Source of the DNA: Allokutzneria sp. A3M-2-11 16 | Lineage (GTDB): Bacteria > Actinomycetota > Actinomycetes > Mycobacteriales > Pseudonocardiaceae | Assembly (NCBI RefSeq): GCF_024213555.1 | Contig: NZ_JANAVO010000013.1 | Coordinates: 62,001 to 126,000 of the forward strand | Direction of reading: 5' to 3' | Length of the DNA: 64,000 nt | In this document: positions 24,642 through 33,408 of the stretch, piece by piece | How positions within the stretch are numbered: the stretch's first letter is position 1 | Layout: each line of letters begins with the position of its first letter | Notes under the pieces: model-generated | Databases searched by the model: none | What the model saw: the letters and a program-made list of their open reading frames with translations, nothing else | What the model was told of the DNA's origin: nothing | Program-made: the position numbers and the translations under genes

Positions 24642-24956
24642 TCAGAACAGCCGCTGAATCCAGGAAAGGATGTGCTGGAACCAGTTCGGGTCGATGCGTT
24701 CGACCACCAGCACGAAGAGCCCGATCATGAATGCCGCGGCGGCGAGCGAGAAGACGAACCCGATCACCCCGCCGACCGTGCCGCCCCGGCGGTGGTAGTG
24801 GGCGTTGCGGCTCGCCCGTGAGAGGTCGTCCATCGCCCGCTGCGACGCCTGCTGCGAGGCGCGGCTGGCGGACATGCTCGCGTTGAGCGAGGCCTGCTGC
24901 GCGTTCTGGGAAGCCTGCTGGGCGGCCTGCTGAGACTGCCATCCCGGGGTGCTCAT
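24642..24956 (-). CDS. Small membrane protein with a Q/A/S-rich repeat helix
   Basis: The ATG at 24956 overlaps the stop of the preceding small gene (ATGA). The 104-residue protein has a striking N-terminal region of repeated QQA-S, NAQQAS, NAS, ASRASQQASQ units (about residues 8-40) that should form a long amphipathic helix. A basic stretch (HYHRRGG) and one transmembrane helix (about 60-82) follow, then a short amphipathic end. It is not a recognised family. Position between a LAL regulator and a glycosyltransferase gives no clear role. Confidence 0.65.
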   Translation of the reverse strand: MSTPGWQSQQAAQQASQNAQQASLNASMSASRASQQASQRAMDDLSRASRNAHYHRRGGTVGGVIGFVFSLAAAAFMIGLFVLVVERIDPNWFQHILSWIQRLF

Positions 24957-25141
24957 CGACGGTCCTCCTCCGTTGTCGCGCCGTCCGCCCGCAGGCGTTC
25001 GAGCGTCTGCACCAGTTCGAGCCACCCGGTGAACGGGTGCGCCGTCCCCGCCGCGTCGCGCACGCTCCCCTTGATCGGCTCGGCGTCCTTCATCAGGTCG
25101 AGCTGGAGCCGTAACGTCTGGCTGTCGATCTCGAAAGACAC
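24953..25141 (-). CDS. Very small hypothetical protein coupled to the membrane protein gene
   Basis: A GTG at 25141 (or 25144) begins a 62-residue product, SFEIDSQTLRLQLDL then a GTAHPFTGWLELVQTLERL segment and a charged end. The core has good codon bias; the longer upstream frame to 25333 is antisense to the LAL regulator start and is low-complexity. Its stop overlaps the next gene's ATG, supporting real translation. No family is recognised. Confidence 0.5.
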   Translation of the reverse strand: MSFEIDSQTLRLQLDLMKDAEPIKGSVRDAAGTAHPFTGWLELVQTLERLRADGATTEEDRR

Positions 25142-25233
25142 CACCCCAAGATGGCCGGAGCCGACCACTACGGCATCGTGGTACCTACCGAGAACATTGC
25201 GCCGCTGCTGCGGCCGCGAGGCATGGCGGGACG

Positions 25234-28035
25234 ATGCGACTGATCGAACGGGACCGCGAACTCGCTGCTCAGAGCGCTGCGCTCGGCGAGGCGCTTGCGG
25301 GGTGCGGTTCGGTGCTGCTGGTCGAGGGGGCACCGGGGATCGGCAAGACCGCGCTCCTGCGCGCGGCGGCCGAGGACGCGCGGGAGCGGGGCTTCGGCGT
25401 CTTCACCGCGGTCGGCGGCGAACTGGACCAGGAACTGCCGTTCGCGGTCGTCCGGCAACTGCTCGAACCCGCGCTGGTCCTCGCCGATCCGGCCGCGCGG
25501 GCGGAGCTGCTGGCCGACGCGGCCGGGCTCGCCGCCCCGGTGTTCGGGCTCGGCGGGGAGCGGGTGGAGAACGCGGTCGGCAGCGTCGTGCACGGGCTGT
25601 ACTGGCTGTGCTCCAACCTCGCCGACCGGGCGCCGATGCTGCTCGTGGTCGACGACGTGCACTGGGCCGACGAGGCGTCCCTGCGCTTCCTGTCCCACCT
25701 GGCCAGGCGGATCGCGGACCTGCCGGTGCTGCTCCTGGTCGGGGGCCGCCCCGGGCGCATGCTCGACGACTTCGTGGCCCGCGCGCTCAGCGGTGTCCCG
25801 CCGAAGACCCTGTGCCCCGAACCGCTCAGCACGGACGGGGTCGGGCTCCTGGTGCGCCGCAACCTCGACGCCGCGGCGGAGGACGAGTTCTGCCGCGCCT
25901 GCGCCACCGCGACCGGCGGGAACCCGTTCCTGCTGGCGGAGGCCCTGACCAGCCTGCGCGCTGACGGCATCCGCCCGGTCGCGGACGAGGCCCACCGGGT
26001 GGAGAACCTGCGGCCCGACACCATTTCGCGCACGGTGCTCACCCGCATCGCCCGGCTCGGTCCGGACGCGGTGCGCCTGGCGCGCGCGGTGGCGGTGCTC
26101 GGGCAGAGCGCGGACCTCCGGCACGTGGCTCAGCTGGCCGATCTCACGGTGCCCGCCGCCGCGACGCTGGCCGATACGCTGACCCGCGAGACGATCTTCG
26201 CCCCGGGCCGTCCGGTGGAGTTCGTGCACCCGCTCGTGCGCACGGCCGTGTACCTGGACTCCAGCGAGGTGTTGCGGGCGTCGGAGCACAAGCGCGCCGC
26301 CCTCGTGCTGGCCGACGGGGATGTCGCCGGGGAGCACTTGGCGCCGCATTTGCTTGCGGCAGAACCGGAATCCGATCCGTGGGTGGTCGAGACGCTGAAC
26401 GCGGCGGCCACTTCGGCGCTCGGTCGTGGTGCGCCCGAGCCCGCGGCGGCGTTCCTGCGCCGTGCCCTGGCGGAGCCGCCGGTGCCCGCACAGCGCGGCC
26501 CGCTCTTCGCGGCCTTCGGGCGTGCGCTGGGCATGGCGAACCGGCCGGTCGAGGCGGCGGACGCGCTCCGCGAGGCGATCGCGCTCGCCGAGCACCCGAT
26601 GCAGCGCGTCGGCCTGCTCTTCGAGCTGGGCTTCGTGATGTTGCTGATCGGCCGGGGCCGCGAGGCCGTCGAGTCGTTCCGCACCGCGCACAGCCTGGTC
26701 GGCGAGCTGGACGTGGACCTGTCGGCGCAGTTGTCGATCGCGTTGGCATTGGCGGACTTCACCAACATGGAGGCGCCACAGGACTGGGTCCGCAGGCTGG
26801 ACCAGGCCGCCGCCGGGCTCAGCGGCGAAGCCGACGTGGACCGGATGATCCTGGGGCTGCTGGCTTTCGGCGCGTGCGCCACCGGCGACCGCCCGGCTGC
26901 GGAGGTCGCGAGGCTGGCCCGCGTCGCCGGAGCCGGGCCGCTGCCGCCACGCGATCAGTGGATGCTGGTCAACATGGCCAGCTCGGCGCTGGCGATCTCC
27001 GACCACCTGCCCGAATCGTTGGCACTGCTGGATCGAGGGCTCGACGAGGCGCGCAGGCTCGGTGACGCGGCGGAGTTCCGCTACCTCGCCGTGCTCCGCT
27101 CGCACACCGCGCTGTTCGCCGGACGGCTGCACGAGGCGGAGGCCGATGGCCGCACGGCGCTGGACCTGTGGGGCGACAGCAGGCCGCGCGACACCCCGCT
27201 CGCCGCGGCCGTGCTCGTGGAGGCGTTGCTCGACCGGGGCGCGGTCGACGAGGCGCAGCAGGTGCTGACTGAGCGCGACCTCGACGGTGACCAGCCCTTC
27301 GACCTGCTGATCGGTCACTTCGTCCTGCAGGCCCGGGGACGGTTGCGGCGTCAGCAGAACCGGCTCCCCGAGGCGATCGCGGATCTCCACTACTGCGGGG
27401 AGAAGCTGTTCGAGCACGGCTACACCAACCCGAGCTTCGCGCCGTGGCGGCCGGAGGCGGCGTTGGCGCACCTGGCTCTGGGCGACGCGGAGACCGCCGG
27501 TCGGCTGGCGGAGCAGGACCTGGAGCTCGCCAGGGCTTTCGGGGCGCCTCGGCAGATCGCGCTGGCGTTGCGCGCCGGGGCCGCGGTCAGCGGTGGAAAG
27601 CCGGGGTTGGACGCGCTTGAAGAGGCCGTGACCATCCTGGCGGAGTCACCGGCGGAGTTGGAGAAGGCCCGCTGCCTGGTCGAGTACGGCGCCGCGCTGC
27701 GCCGGGCCGGGCAGCGCAAGCAGGCCCAGGAGCCGTTGCGCCAGGGGCTCGACGCGGCGGCGCGGTGCGGGGCCCGGCTGGTGGTCACCCAGGCGCGGGA
27801 GGAGCTCGCGGCGGCGGGTGCCCGTCCGCGCCGGGAGATGCTGACCGGGCGGGAGTCGCTGACGTCGAGCGAGCTGCGGATCGCCCGGTTCGCCGCGGAC
27901 GGCGCGACGAACAAGGAGATCGCCCAGACCCTGTTCCTGAGCAGGCGGACCGTGGAGATCCACCTGACCAACACCTACCGCAAGCTCGACATCACCAGCA
28001 GGCAGGAGCTCAGGGCCGCGCTAGCCACTGGGTGA
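25234..28035 (+). CDS. LAL-type LuxR-family ATPase regulator
   Basis: This 933-residue protein has an N-terminal AAA-type ATPase with P-loop EGAPGIGKTALLRA (about 31-44) and Walker B LLVVDDVHWADEASLRFL (about 136-153). A large helical TPR-like middle follows, and a C-terminal LuxR HTH: LTSSELRIARFAADGATNKEIAQTLFLSRRTVEIHLTN (split, about 875-915). This is the large ATP-binding LuxR family, often pathway-specific activators in actinomycetes. It is divergent from the two tiny genes and ends 26 bp inside the convergent adenosine deaminase gene. Its targets are not apparent. Confidence 0.93.
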   Translation: MRLIERDRELAAQSAALGEALAGCGSVLLVEGAPGIGKTALLRAAAEDARERGFGVFTAVGGELDQELPFAVVRQLLEPALVLADPAARAELLADAAGLAAPVFGLGGERVENAVGSVVHGLYWLCSNLADRAPMLLVVDDVHWADEASLRFLSHLARRIADLPVLLLVGGRPGRMLDDFVARALSGVPPKTLCPEPLSTDGVGLLVRRNLDAAAEDEFCRACATATGGNPFLLAEALTSLRADGIRPVADEAHRVENLRPDTISRTVLTRIARLGPDAVRLARAVAVLGQSADLRHVAQLADLTVPAAATLADTLTRETIFAPGRPVEFVHPLVRTAVYLDSSEVLRASEHKRAALVLADGDVAGEHLAPHLLAAEPESDPWVVETLNAAATSALGRGAPEPAAAFLRRALAEPPVPAQRGPLFAAFGRALGMANRPVEAADALREAIALAEHPMQRVGLLFELGFVMLLIGRGREAVESFRTAHSLVGELDVDLSAQLSIALALADFTNMEAPQDWVRRLDQAAAGLSGEADVDRMILGLLAFGACATGDRPAAEVARLARVAGAGPLPPRDQWMLVNMASSALAISDHLPESLALLDRGLDEARRLGDAAEFRYLAVLRSHTALFAGRLHEAEADGRTALDLWGDSRPRDTPLAAAVLVEALLDRGAVDEAQQVLTERDLDGDQPFDLLIGHFVLQARGRLRRQQNRLPEAIADLHYCGEKLFEHGYTNPSFAPWRPEAALAHLALGDAETAGRLAEQDLELARAFGAPRQIALALRAGAAVSGGKPGLDALEEAVTILAESPAELEKARCLVEYGAALRRAGQRKQAQEPLRQGLDAAARCGARLVVTQAREELAAAGARPRREMLTGRESLTSSELRIARFAADGATNKEIAQTLFLSRRTVEIHLTNTYRKLDITSRQELRAALATG

Positions 28036-28996
28036 TCTCCTTGTGCAGCCTGGTTTTCAGCTCGTCCGGCGCGAAGGAGGCGTCCACTCCGGCGCGCGCG
28101 AACGCGGCCAGTTCGGAGTCGGAGCAGCCGAACGCGTCGCGGACGCGGACGTACTCGTCGCTCAGCGAGATCCCCATCATGTTCGGGATGTCGGTGTTGA
28201 GCGTGACGACCAGGCCCGCGTCGACGAGCCGGGGGAGCGGGTGCGCGGCGAGGGACTCGGCGACACCGAGGATCACATTGGACGACGGGCAGACCTCAAG
28301 GGGCATAAGGAGATCACGGACCTCGGCGACCAGCTCCGGGTCGTCGAGGACCCGCACGCCGTGCCCGAGGCGCTTCGTCCGTCCGATGTGGATCGCCTCG
28401 CGGATGCTGTCCGGCCCGCAGTCCTCGCCCGCGTGGTGCAACGGGTGCAGGCCCGCCTCCTCGGCCGCGGTGATCACCTCGGCGAACGGCGCGAGCGGGT
28501 ATGCCTCCTCACCGGCCATGCCGATCCCGATCACCGCGTCGTGCGCCTTGGCCAGTTTGAGCGTGTTCCATGCGCGGTCGACCGACCGGCGGCGCGAGTG
28601 GTCCAAGATCACCCGGCAGACGACGTCGTGGCGGCGCTGGCCCTCTTCGAGCCCGCGCAGGACCGCCTCCAGCGGCATGTCCAGGTCGCCGAGGCGCTCC
28701 CCGTGCGCCGCAGCGGTGAACGTGACCTCGACGTAGCGGGTGCCCTGCGCGGCTTCGTCCTCGCAGAACTCCAGCGCGATCCGGGTGAAGTCCTCCGGGC
28801 GCAGCAGGCAGCTCCGGATGATCGAGTTGGCGTCGGCGAACTCGCGGAACCCGGTGAACACCGTCCTGCCGTCGCCGAGGTGCGCCGGGACCTCCACGCC
28901 GTTGGCCGCGCCGATCTCGCGCAGCGTCCGCCACCGGATCGTGCTCTCCAGGTGCACGTGCAGGTGGGCCTTGGGCAGTCGAGTCACGTCCCGCAT
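28010..28996 (-). CDS. add: Adenosine deaminase
   Basis: This 328-residue TIM-barrel amidohydrolase has metal ligands HLHVHLE, the segment HHAGED (His and Glu of the active site), RLGHGVR, CPSSNVILG and LNTDIPNM. The last two carry the S-N motif and metal-binding Asp of adenosine/aminodeoxyfutalosine-type deaminases. It likely deaminates adenosine or a related nucleoside. It is the last gene of a minus-strand group GNAT, polysaccharide deacetylase, APH-like kinase, deaminase. Substrate could also be a modified adenosine derivative. Confidence 0.9.
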   Translation of the reverse strand: MRDVTRLPKAHLHVHLESTIRWRTLREIGAANGVEVPAHLGDGRTVFTGFREFADANSIIRSCLLRPEDFTRIALEFCEDEAAQGTRYVEVTFTAAAHGERLGDLDMPLEAVLRGLEEGQRRHDVVCRVILDHSRRRSVDRAWNTLKLAKAHDAVIGIGMAGEEAYPLAPFAEVITAAEEAGLHPLHHAGEDCGPDSIREAIHIGRTKRLGHGVRVLDDPELVAEVRDLLMPLEVCPSSNVILGVAESLAAHPLPRLVDAGLVVTLNTDIPNMMGISLSDEYVRVRDAFGCSDSELAAFARAGVDASFAPDELKTRLHKEITQWLARP

Positions 28997-29037
28997 GAGC
29001 GTGACCCTAGGCGGACCGCGGTGCCGCGGCAGCGGAA

Positions 29038-29889
29038 TTATCCGGTGCCGGGGTCGCGGAGGGTCTCGGCGCGGGCGCGGGTGACGAAGTTGTTGAGGGC
29101 GTGCTCGCGGAGCGCGAGGTTGCCCGCGAGTTCTCCCGCGGCGGCGACCTGGAGGGACAGCGTGGCGCGGTGGGTCATCGCGCGGTTGAGCGTGGCGGGG
29201 TCGGTGATCTCCGCGACGTGCGCGGCGCCGTAGATGCCGACCAGCGGCGCGAGGTCGATCGCGGGATCACCCGCGCAGAGGTGGTCCCAGTCGAACAGCC
29301 CGCTGATCCGCCCGTCGCGCCACAGCAGGTTGTGCGGGCCGAAGTCGCCGTGCACCAGGCGCACCGGAGCCCGGAACTCGGTCACGATCACCGCCGCGAC
29401 CACCTCAGCCGCGGTGTCCCGCAGATCCTTGGGCAGCAACGGAACCAGGTGATCCATCACCACGGCAGGCCACTGATCGCCGCCGCACCACACGCGTGGT
29501 GCGGGCAACCCTGGCGGCAGCACCGCCGCGGCCAGGGCGTCGAGTGCTTCGGCGAACTCCGACGCGGCCTCCGCCCAGGGGATGTCGGGGTGGAACTGCC
29601 CGTCGAGCCGGGAGACCAGCATGCCCGTGCGGCCGTCGTGCGAACGCGGCTCGGAGAGCGGCTTCGGCACCGCGAAGGGCAGCTCGATGCCGCTGAGCAA
29701 CAGCGCGGTGCGGTGCTCGCGGGCGACGCGGTCGGCATCGGTGGTCACCCGGGCGACCACCTCGGGCAGCACGAGCACGTCGTGGAAGGCGCCGTGCCGG
29801 TAGCGCGCGGCCGTCCAGTCGTACTCCGGCCAGCAGGCCGCCGCGTGGTCCTTTGTGGACTCGATGAGGCGGTTGCCGACCGAGGACAT
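29038..29889 (-). CDS. APH-family phosphotransferase
   Basis: This 283-residue kinase-like protein shows a conserved catalytic loop VHGDFGPHNLLW and metal-binding FDWDHLCAGDPAIDLAP. The N-terminal lobe is short and lacks an obvious resistance-enzyme signature. Members of this family phosphorylate many small molecules; antibiotic resistance should not be assumed. It is 13 bp downstream of the deacetylase gene, in the same minus-strand group. Confidence 0.85.
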   Translation of the reverse strand: MSSVGNRLIESTKDHAAACWPEYDWTAARYRHGAFHDVLVLPEVVARVTTDADRVAREHRTALLLSGIELPFAVPKPLSEPRSHDGRTGMLVSRLDGQFHPDIPWAEAASEFAEALDALAAAVLPPGLPAPRVWCGGDQWPAVVMDHLVPLLPKDLRDTAAEVVAAVIVTEFRAPVRLVHGDFGPHNLLWRDGRISGLFDWDHLCAGDPAIDLAPLVGIYGAAHVAEITDPATLNRAMTHRATLSLQVAAAGELAGNLALREHALNNFVTRARAETLRDPGTG

Positions 29890-29902
29890 GCTCAGAAAAT
29901 AC

Positions 29903-30610
29903 CTATTTCCTGAGTTTGAGCAGCTGCGACACGGTAACGAACCGATACCCCTGCTGGCGGAGTCCGGTGACGATGCCGGGGAGCGCGGCCCGCGACGGCG
30001 CGCGGCCCGGGTACATCACGTGCATCAGGATGATCGAACCGGGGCGGGTCTGCTCCAGCGCCGCCCGCACCATCGCGGGCGCGTCGTGGCCGGTGCCGGA
30101 GTCCGGTTCCACGTCCCACATAACGGTGACACGGTCGTGCTCGGCGAGGTAGCTCGGCAACGTCCACAGCTTCTTGCCGAACGGCGGCCGGAAGGTGATC
30201 TCGCCGTCCTGCCCGGCGGCGCGCAGTTCGCGGTCGGTGTCCTCGACCTCGCGCCGCACGAACTCCGGGCCGACGAGCGCCATCCGCTGGTGCGAGTAGC
30301 TGTGGTTGCCGAGCTCGTGCCCGGCCGCGCGGATCTGCCTGCCCAGGTGCGGCCGGGCGGCCAGGTCGTTGCCGTTGAGGTAGAACGTCGCGGGAACGCC
30401 CAGGTCGGCCAGCGAGCGCAGCACCTCCGGCGCGAGGTCCGTCGGCCCGTCGTCCAGCGTCAGCGCGACCACCTTCTCCGGCGTCTCCACGCGGTGCACC
30501 AGCTCGCCGAAGAGCTGGTACGTGCGCGAGTTGGTGAGCTGGTACAGCCCGAACGTGCCGAGGCCGAGTACGAGAACGACCACCGCGGTGATCACGAGAG
30601 CCTTGCGCAT
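29903..30610 (-). CDS. Membrane-anchored polysaccharide deacetylase (NodB fold)
   Basis: An N-terminal hydrophobic helix (residues about 5-26) serves as signal anchor. The catalytic domain has the family motifs TLDDGPT (base and metal Asp), HSYSH (metal His pair), RPPFGKK and SIILMH. It probably removes acetyl groups from peptidoglycan or another surface polysaccharide outside the membrane. Its start lies 5 bp after the GNAT gene stop, so the two are co-transcribed. Confidence 0.93.
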   Translation of the reverse strand: MRKALVITAVVVLVLGLGTFGLYQLTNSRTYQLFGELVHRVETPEKVVALTLDDGPTDLAPEVLRSLADLGVPATFYLNGNDLAARPHLGRQIRAAGHELGNHSYSHQRMALVGPEFVRREVEDTDRELRAAGQDGEITFRPPFGKKLWTLPSYLAEHDRVTVMWDVEPDSGTGHDAPAMVRAALEQTRPGSIILMHVMYPGRAPSRAALPGIVTGLRQQGYRFVTVSQLLKLRK

Positions 30611-30615
30611 GCGGG

Positions 30616-31056
30616 TCAGAGTCGCAGGCGCATGTCGTACTGGTCGATGCCGGGGGCGAACCCGTCCGGCACCACGTTCGCGGTGACGAAGCCGAAGCGT
30701 TCGAAGAACCCCGCGCTGTGCTGGCTGGTCGCGAGCACCACGGTCGCCGGGCCGGTGGCCGCGATGGCGTCAAGGCGGTGTCTGAGCAGTTGAGCGCCGA
30801 GCCCGCGCCGGTGGTGCTCGGCCGCGACCATGCCCCAGCACAGGGTCCAGGTGCCGGGCTCGGTGCGGTGCGGCGCGTATCCGCCACAGGCGATCAGCTT
30901 GCCTTCCTCCCGGCCGACGAGGTAACGATCGCCGAATGAGCCGAGGAACTCCTCGAACTCCGCGCGCTCGGACTCGGCGAAGTACTTCGGCACATTACAG
31001 TCGAACACATCGAGGACTTCGCGCAGGTCAGCGGCCTGATAGGCGGAGATGAGCAT
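30616..31056 (-). CDS. GNAT-family N-acetyltransferase
   Basis: This 146-residue single-domain protein shows the GNAT acetyl-CoA loop in VAAEHHRRGLGAQLLRHRL, a preceding CCGGY/WTLCWGMV strand and the C-terminal GFFERFGFV. The substrate is unknown. It is first in the minus-strand group and divergent from the Tat-exported amidase, with a 162-bp gap holding both promoters. Confidence 0.88.
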   Translation of the reverse strand: MLISAYQAADLREVLDVFDCNVPKYFAESERAEFEEFLGSFGDRYLVGREEGKLIACGGYAPHRTEPGTWTLCWGMVAAEHHRRGLGAQLLRHRLDAIAATGPATVVLATSQHSAGFFERFGFVTANVVPDGFAPGIDQYDMRLRL

Positions 31057-31218
31057 GCATTGATGATCTCAAACCGTCATCCATTAACCAAATTGTGACG
31101 GCCAGCCGAAAGATTCCACCGAAAGGACCTAGCTCGCCGACGGGTAGCACGCGGACCGTGTTTGGCGCCTACCTCATCCGTTTGGGGTTCCCTGCCCCCA
31201 ACCCGAGGAGTTACCGCC

Positions 31219-32292
31219 ATGGAACCGATTCTCGCGCGCCGGACCCTGCTCGGCAGCGGACTCACCCTCACGGCACTGGGCCTGATCGGCACCTCGCCCG
31301 CCACCGCCTCCGTGCGGGAAGCCGCCGCCCCGGCCATCCACGGCACGGCCGCCTGGAGAGCGCGGCCCGCCCGCGCCGCCATCTCGGTCCTCGCCCGCCG
31401 CACCTCGAAGATCATCGTCCACCACACCGCCACCCCGAACAGCACCGACTACAGCCTGGCGCACGCGTTCGCGCTGTCCCGGTCGATCCAGAACCACCAC
31501 ATGGACGCCAACGGCTGGATCGACACCGGCCAGCACTTCACCAACAGCCGCGGCGGCCACATCACCGAGGGGCGCCACCGCAGCCTGGAAGCGCTCAACA
31601 GCGGCAACAAGCACGTCCTCAGCGCGCACACCAGCGGGCAGAACGAGGTCGCGTTCGGCATCGAGAACGAGGGCCTCTACACCAGCGTCGGCCCGACCGC
31701 GGCGCAGTGGAACTCGCTGGTGCAGCTCTGCAAGCACATGTGCCAGAAGCACGGCATCGCGACGTCCCAGATCTTCGGGCACCGCGACTTCAACAACACC
31801 GCGTGCCCCGGCAACACGCTCTACGCGCGCCTGCCGGAGCTGCGCCGCGCGGTCGCCGGGGCCATGGGCGTCGCGCCCGAGGCCGACCCGATCACCTGGC
31901 AGCTCCTCCAGCCCGGTGACACGGGGGAGCGGGTGCTCGTCGCGCAGCACCTGTTCCGCGCCAGGGGTGAGACCTCGGTCCCCGCGACCGGGATCTACGA
32001 CCAGGAACTCGACGCCGCCGTGCGCAGGCTCGAAGCCAGGCACGGCATCCCGTCGAGCGGGCTCGTCGGTGCCGAGACGTGGCCGCTGATCGTCGCTCCG
32101 CTCAAGTCGGGCGAGCGCGGCGAGGCCGTTCGTGCGTTGCAGCTGTTGCTGACCGCGCACGGGATGGTCAACCGCTCCGACGGCGTCCTCGACGGCCGCA
32201 CCGAGACCGCCGTCCGGAACTTCCAGTCCCGCAACGGTCTCCGCGCCACCGGCGTCGCGACCGCCGACACCTGGCGCCACCTGCTCTTCTAG
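31219..32292 (+). CDS. Tat-exported N-acetylmuramoyl-L-alanine amidase with two peptidoglycan-binding domains
   Basis: The ATG at 31219 follows CGAGGAG. The N-terminus ARRTLLGSG plus a hydrophobic stretch ending ATAS is a Tat-like signal. The amidase_2/PGRP domain (about 60-215) has zinc-ligand motifs VHHTATPN, and GHRDFNNTACPG with the final Cys, plus GIENEG. Two PG_binding_1 repeats follow (about 235-295 and 296-357), each ending in TW-L. It should cleave the amide between muramic acid and the stem peptide. A TTGGGG/CCCCAA hairpin overlaps the leader just before the ribosome-binding site. Confidence 0.93.
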   Translation: MEPILARRTLLGSGLTLTALGLIGTSPATASVREAAAPAIHGTAAWRARPARAAISVLARRTSKIIVHHTATPNSTDYSLAHAFALSRSIQNHHMDANGWIDTGQHFTNSRGGHITEGRHRSLEALNSGNKHVLSAHTSGQNEVAFGIENEGLYTSVGPTAAQWNSLVQLCKHMCQKHGIATSQIFGHRDFNNTACPGNTLYARLPELRRAVAGAMGVAPEADPITWQLLQPGDTGERVLVAQHLFRARGETSVPATGIYDQELDAAVRRLEARHGIPSSGLVGAETWPLIVAPLKSGERGEAVRALQLLLTAHGMVNRSDGVLDGRTETAVRNFQSRNGLRATGVATADTWRHLLF

Positions 32293-32309
32293 CCACCCGC
32301 CACGTTTTC

Positions 32310-32370
32310 CCGTTTCGTACTCATAGCAGGATTTGGGAGCGCTCCATTTCCCGTTATGAGTACGAAACGG
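32310..32370 (+). repeat. 61-bp palindromic element, copy B
   Basis: It has the same 13-bp ends as copies A and C, and a 35-bp core sharing GATTTGGGAGCGCTC but differing in about seven positions. It lacks the shared flank of the other two copies. It starts 18 bp after the amidase stop. Confidence 0.9.
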
Positions 32371-32503
32371 GATTGGTTTGGACCACTCCGGCCCACGTTC
32401 GGGGGCACAGGAGGTGGAGGAGCACGGCGTCAGTGTAGTCGACCGGCCACTGTGGACGATTCGCGATGAGCCCCGCCAATGTCGCGTTTGGTCCGTTGAG
32501 CGT

Positions 32504-32552
32504 GCTGAATGAGTCATTGAGGCGGTCTGACGCACCGAATGACTCATTCAGC
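32504..32552. repeat. AATGAGTCATT inverted-repeat element
   Basis: GCTGAATGAGTCATT and AATGACTCATTCAGC form a spaced inverted repeat. Outer segments CCCGCCAATGTCGCG (about 32471) and the reverse of GTCAGATTTGGCGGG (32561-32575) extend the symmetry to about 105 bp. A related single motif is at about 9850. The last codons and the stop of the SDR gene lie within the outer arm. Confidence 0.7.
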
Positions 32553-32561
32553 CCGAAAGCG

Positions 32562-33305
32562 TCAGATTTGGCGGGTGGGCATGGTGACGATGGACGGGAA
32601 GCTGACGTGGGCAGGACGGGTCACGGCGAAGGTGATCAGCTCGGCGACGTCGGACGCCCGGAGCGGCTTGCACGCGTCGAGCAGTGACCGCACCCCGGCG
32701 CGCGCGTCGGAGTTGGCGATGTGGTCGTAGATCTCGGTGTCCACGAGGCCGGGCTCCACGGTCGTGGTGCGCACACCGTTGGGCGCGAGCTCGGCGCGGA
32801 ACACCTCGGTGGCGTGGCTCAGGCCCGCCTTGCTGGCGGTGTACGCGACGGTCCCGGTGAACGTGCGGCGGGCGGAGATCGACGACACGGACACGATGTC
32901 GGCGACGCCTTCCCGTGCCGCGGACTTCAGCAGCTCGGGCAGGAACGTGTTGACGGCGAGCAGCGCGCCGGTGAGGTTGACGTCCACGGTGAGCCGCCAC
33001 GACTCCGGGTCGGAGCTGCCGGGCTGGAACACGCCCGCGTTGTTGACGAGGATGTCCACCCGGCCGAAGTGGTCGACGACTTCGCTCGCGGCCGAATCGG
33101 GGGCACCGGGATCGGTGAGATCGGTCGGGACCGCCAGCGCGCGGCCGCCGTTCGCCTCGATCGCCGCGGCCAGCTCCGCCAGACGGTCCGCTCTGCGGGC
33201 CAGCAGGGCGACGTGGATACCGGCGGCGGCGAAGGCGTGCGCGGTCGCTTCGCCGATGCCACTGGAGGCGCCGGTGATGACCGCCGTGCGGAAGTCGTTT
33301 CTCAC
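32562..33305 (-). CDS. Short-chain dehydrogenase/reductase
   Basis: The GTG at 33305 gives a 247-residue classical SDR: nucleotide-binding TGASSGIG, NNAG, catalytic Ser in SVSSISAR and Y-x-x-x-K in YTASK. The preference is probably NADP(H), from the RRAD segment after the first beta-alpha unit. It is divergent from an MmyB-like XRE regulator with a strong palindrome between them; this arrangement, regulator plus SDR target, is common in Streptomyces relatives. The three last residues (RQI) and the stop are encoded by the edge of the repeat element. Confidence 0.9.
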   Translation of the reverse strand: MRNDFRTAVITGASSGIGEATAHAFAAAGIHVALLARRADRLAELAAAIEANGGRALAVPTDLTDPGAPDSAASEVVDHFGRVDILVNNAGVFQPGSSDPESWRLTVDVNLTGALLAVNTFLPELLKSAAREGVADIVSVSSISARRTFTGTVAYTASKAGLSHATEVFRAELAPNGVRTTTVEPGLVDTEIYDHIANSDARAGVRSLLDACKPLRASDVAELITFAVTRPAHVSFPSIVTMPTRQI

Positions 33306-33350
33306 GGGCGGCAGCGTCCCGGCCCCGGGCACCGCTGACCAGGCCACGCC

Positions 33351-33377
33351 GTTCCTGGGACTGGCAGTACCAGGAAC
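33351..33377. promoter_or_regulatory. Operator palindrome between SDR and XRE genes
   Basis: GTTCCTGG and CCAGGAAC are perfect 8-bp inverted repeats around an 11-bp spacer (GACTGGCAGTA) that is itself partly symmetric. The site sits in the 103-bp divergent promoter region and is the obvious candidate for the adjacent XRE protein. Confidence 0.7.
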
Positions 33378-33408
33378 AGGGCGCACACGACGCGTCATAA
33401 TCCGGCGA

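Noticed and set aside
25168-27471. 767-residue minus frame opposite the LAL regulator
   Set aside because: Antisense shadow with biased composition; the LAL domains are complete on the plus strand.
29038-29889. Aminoglycoside-resistance gene
   Set aside because: APH fold only; no resistance-specific features and a metabolic-type neighbourhood.
31057-31218. c-di-AMP (ydaO-type) riboswitch before the amidase
   Set aside because: Expected location for such an element, but I could not match its conserved core; only a TTGGGG/CCCCAA hairpin is clear.
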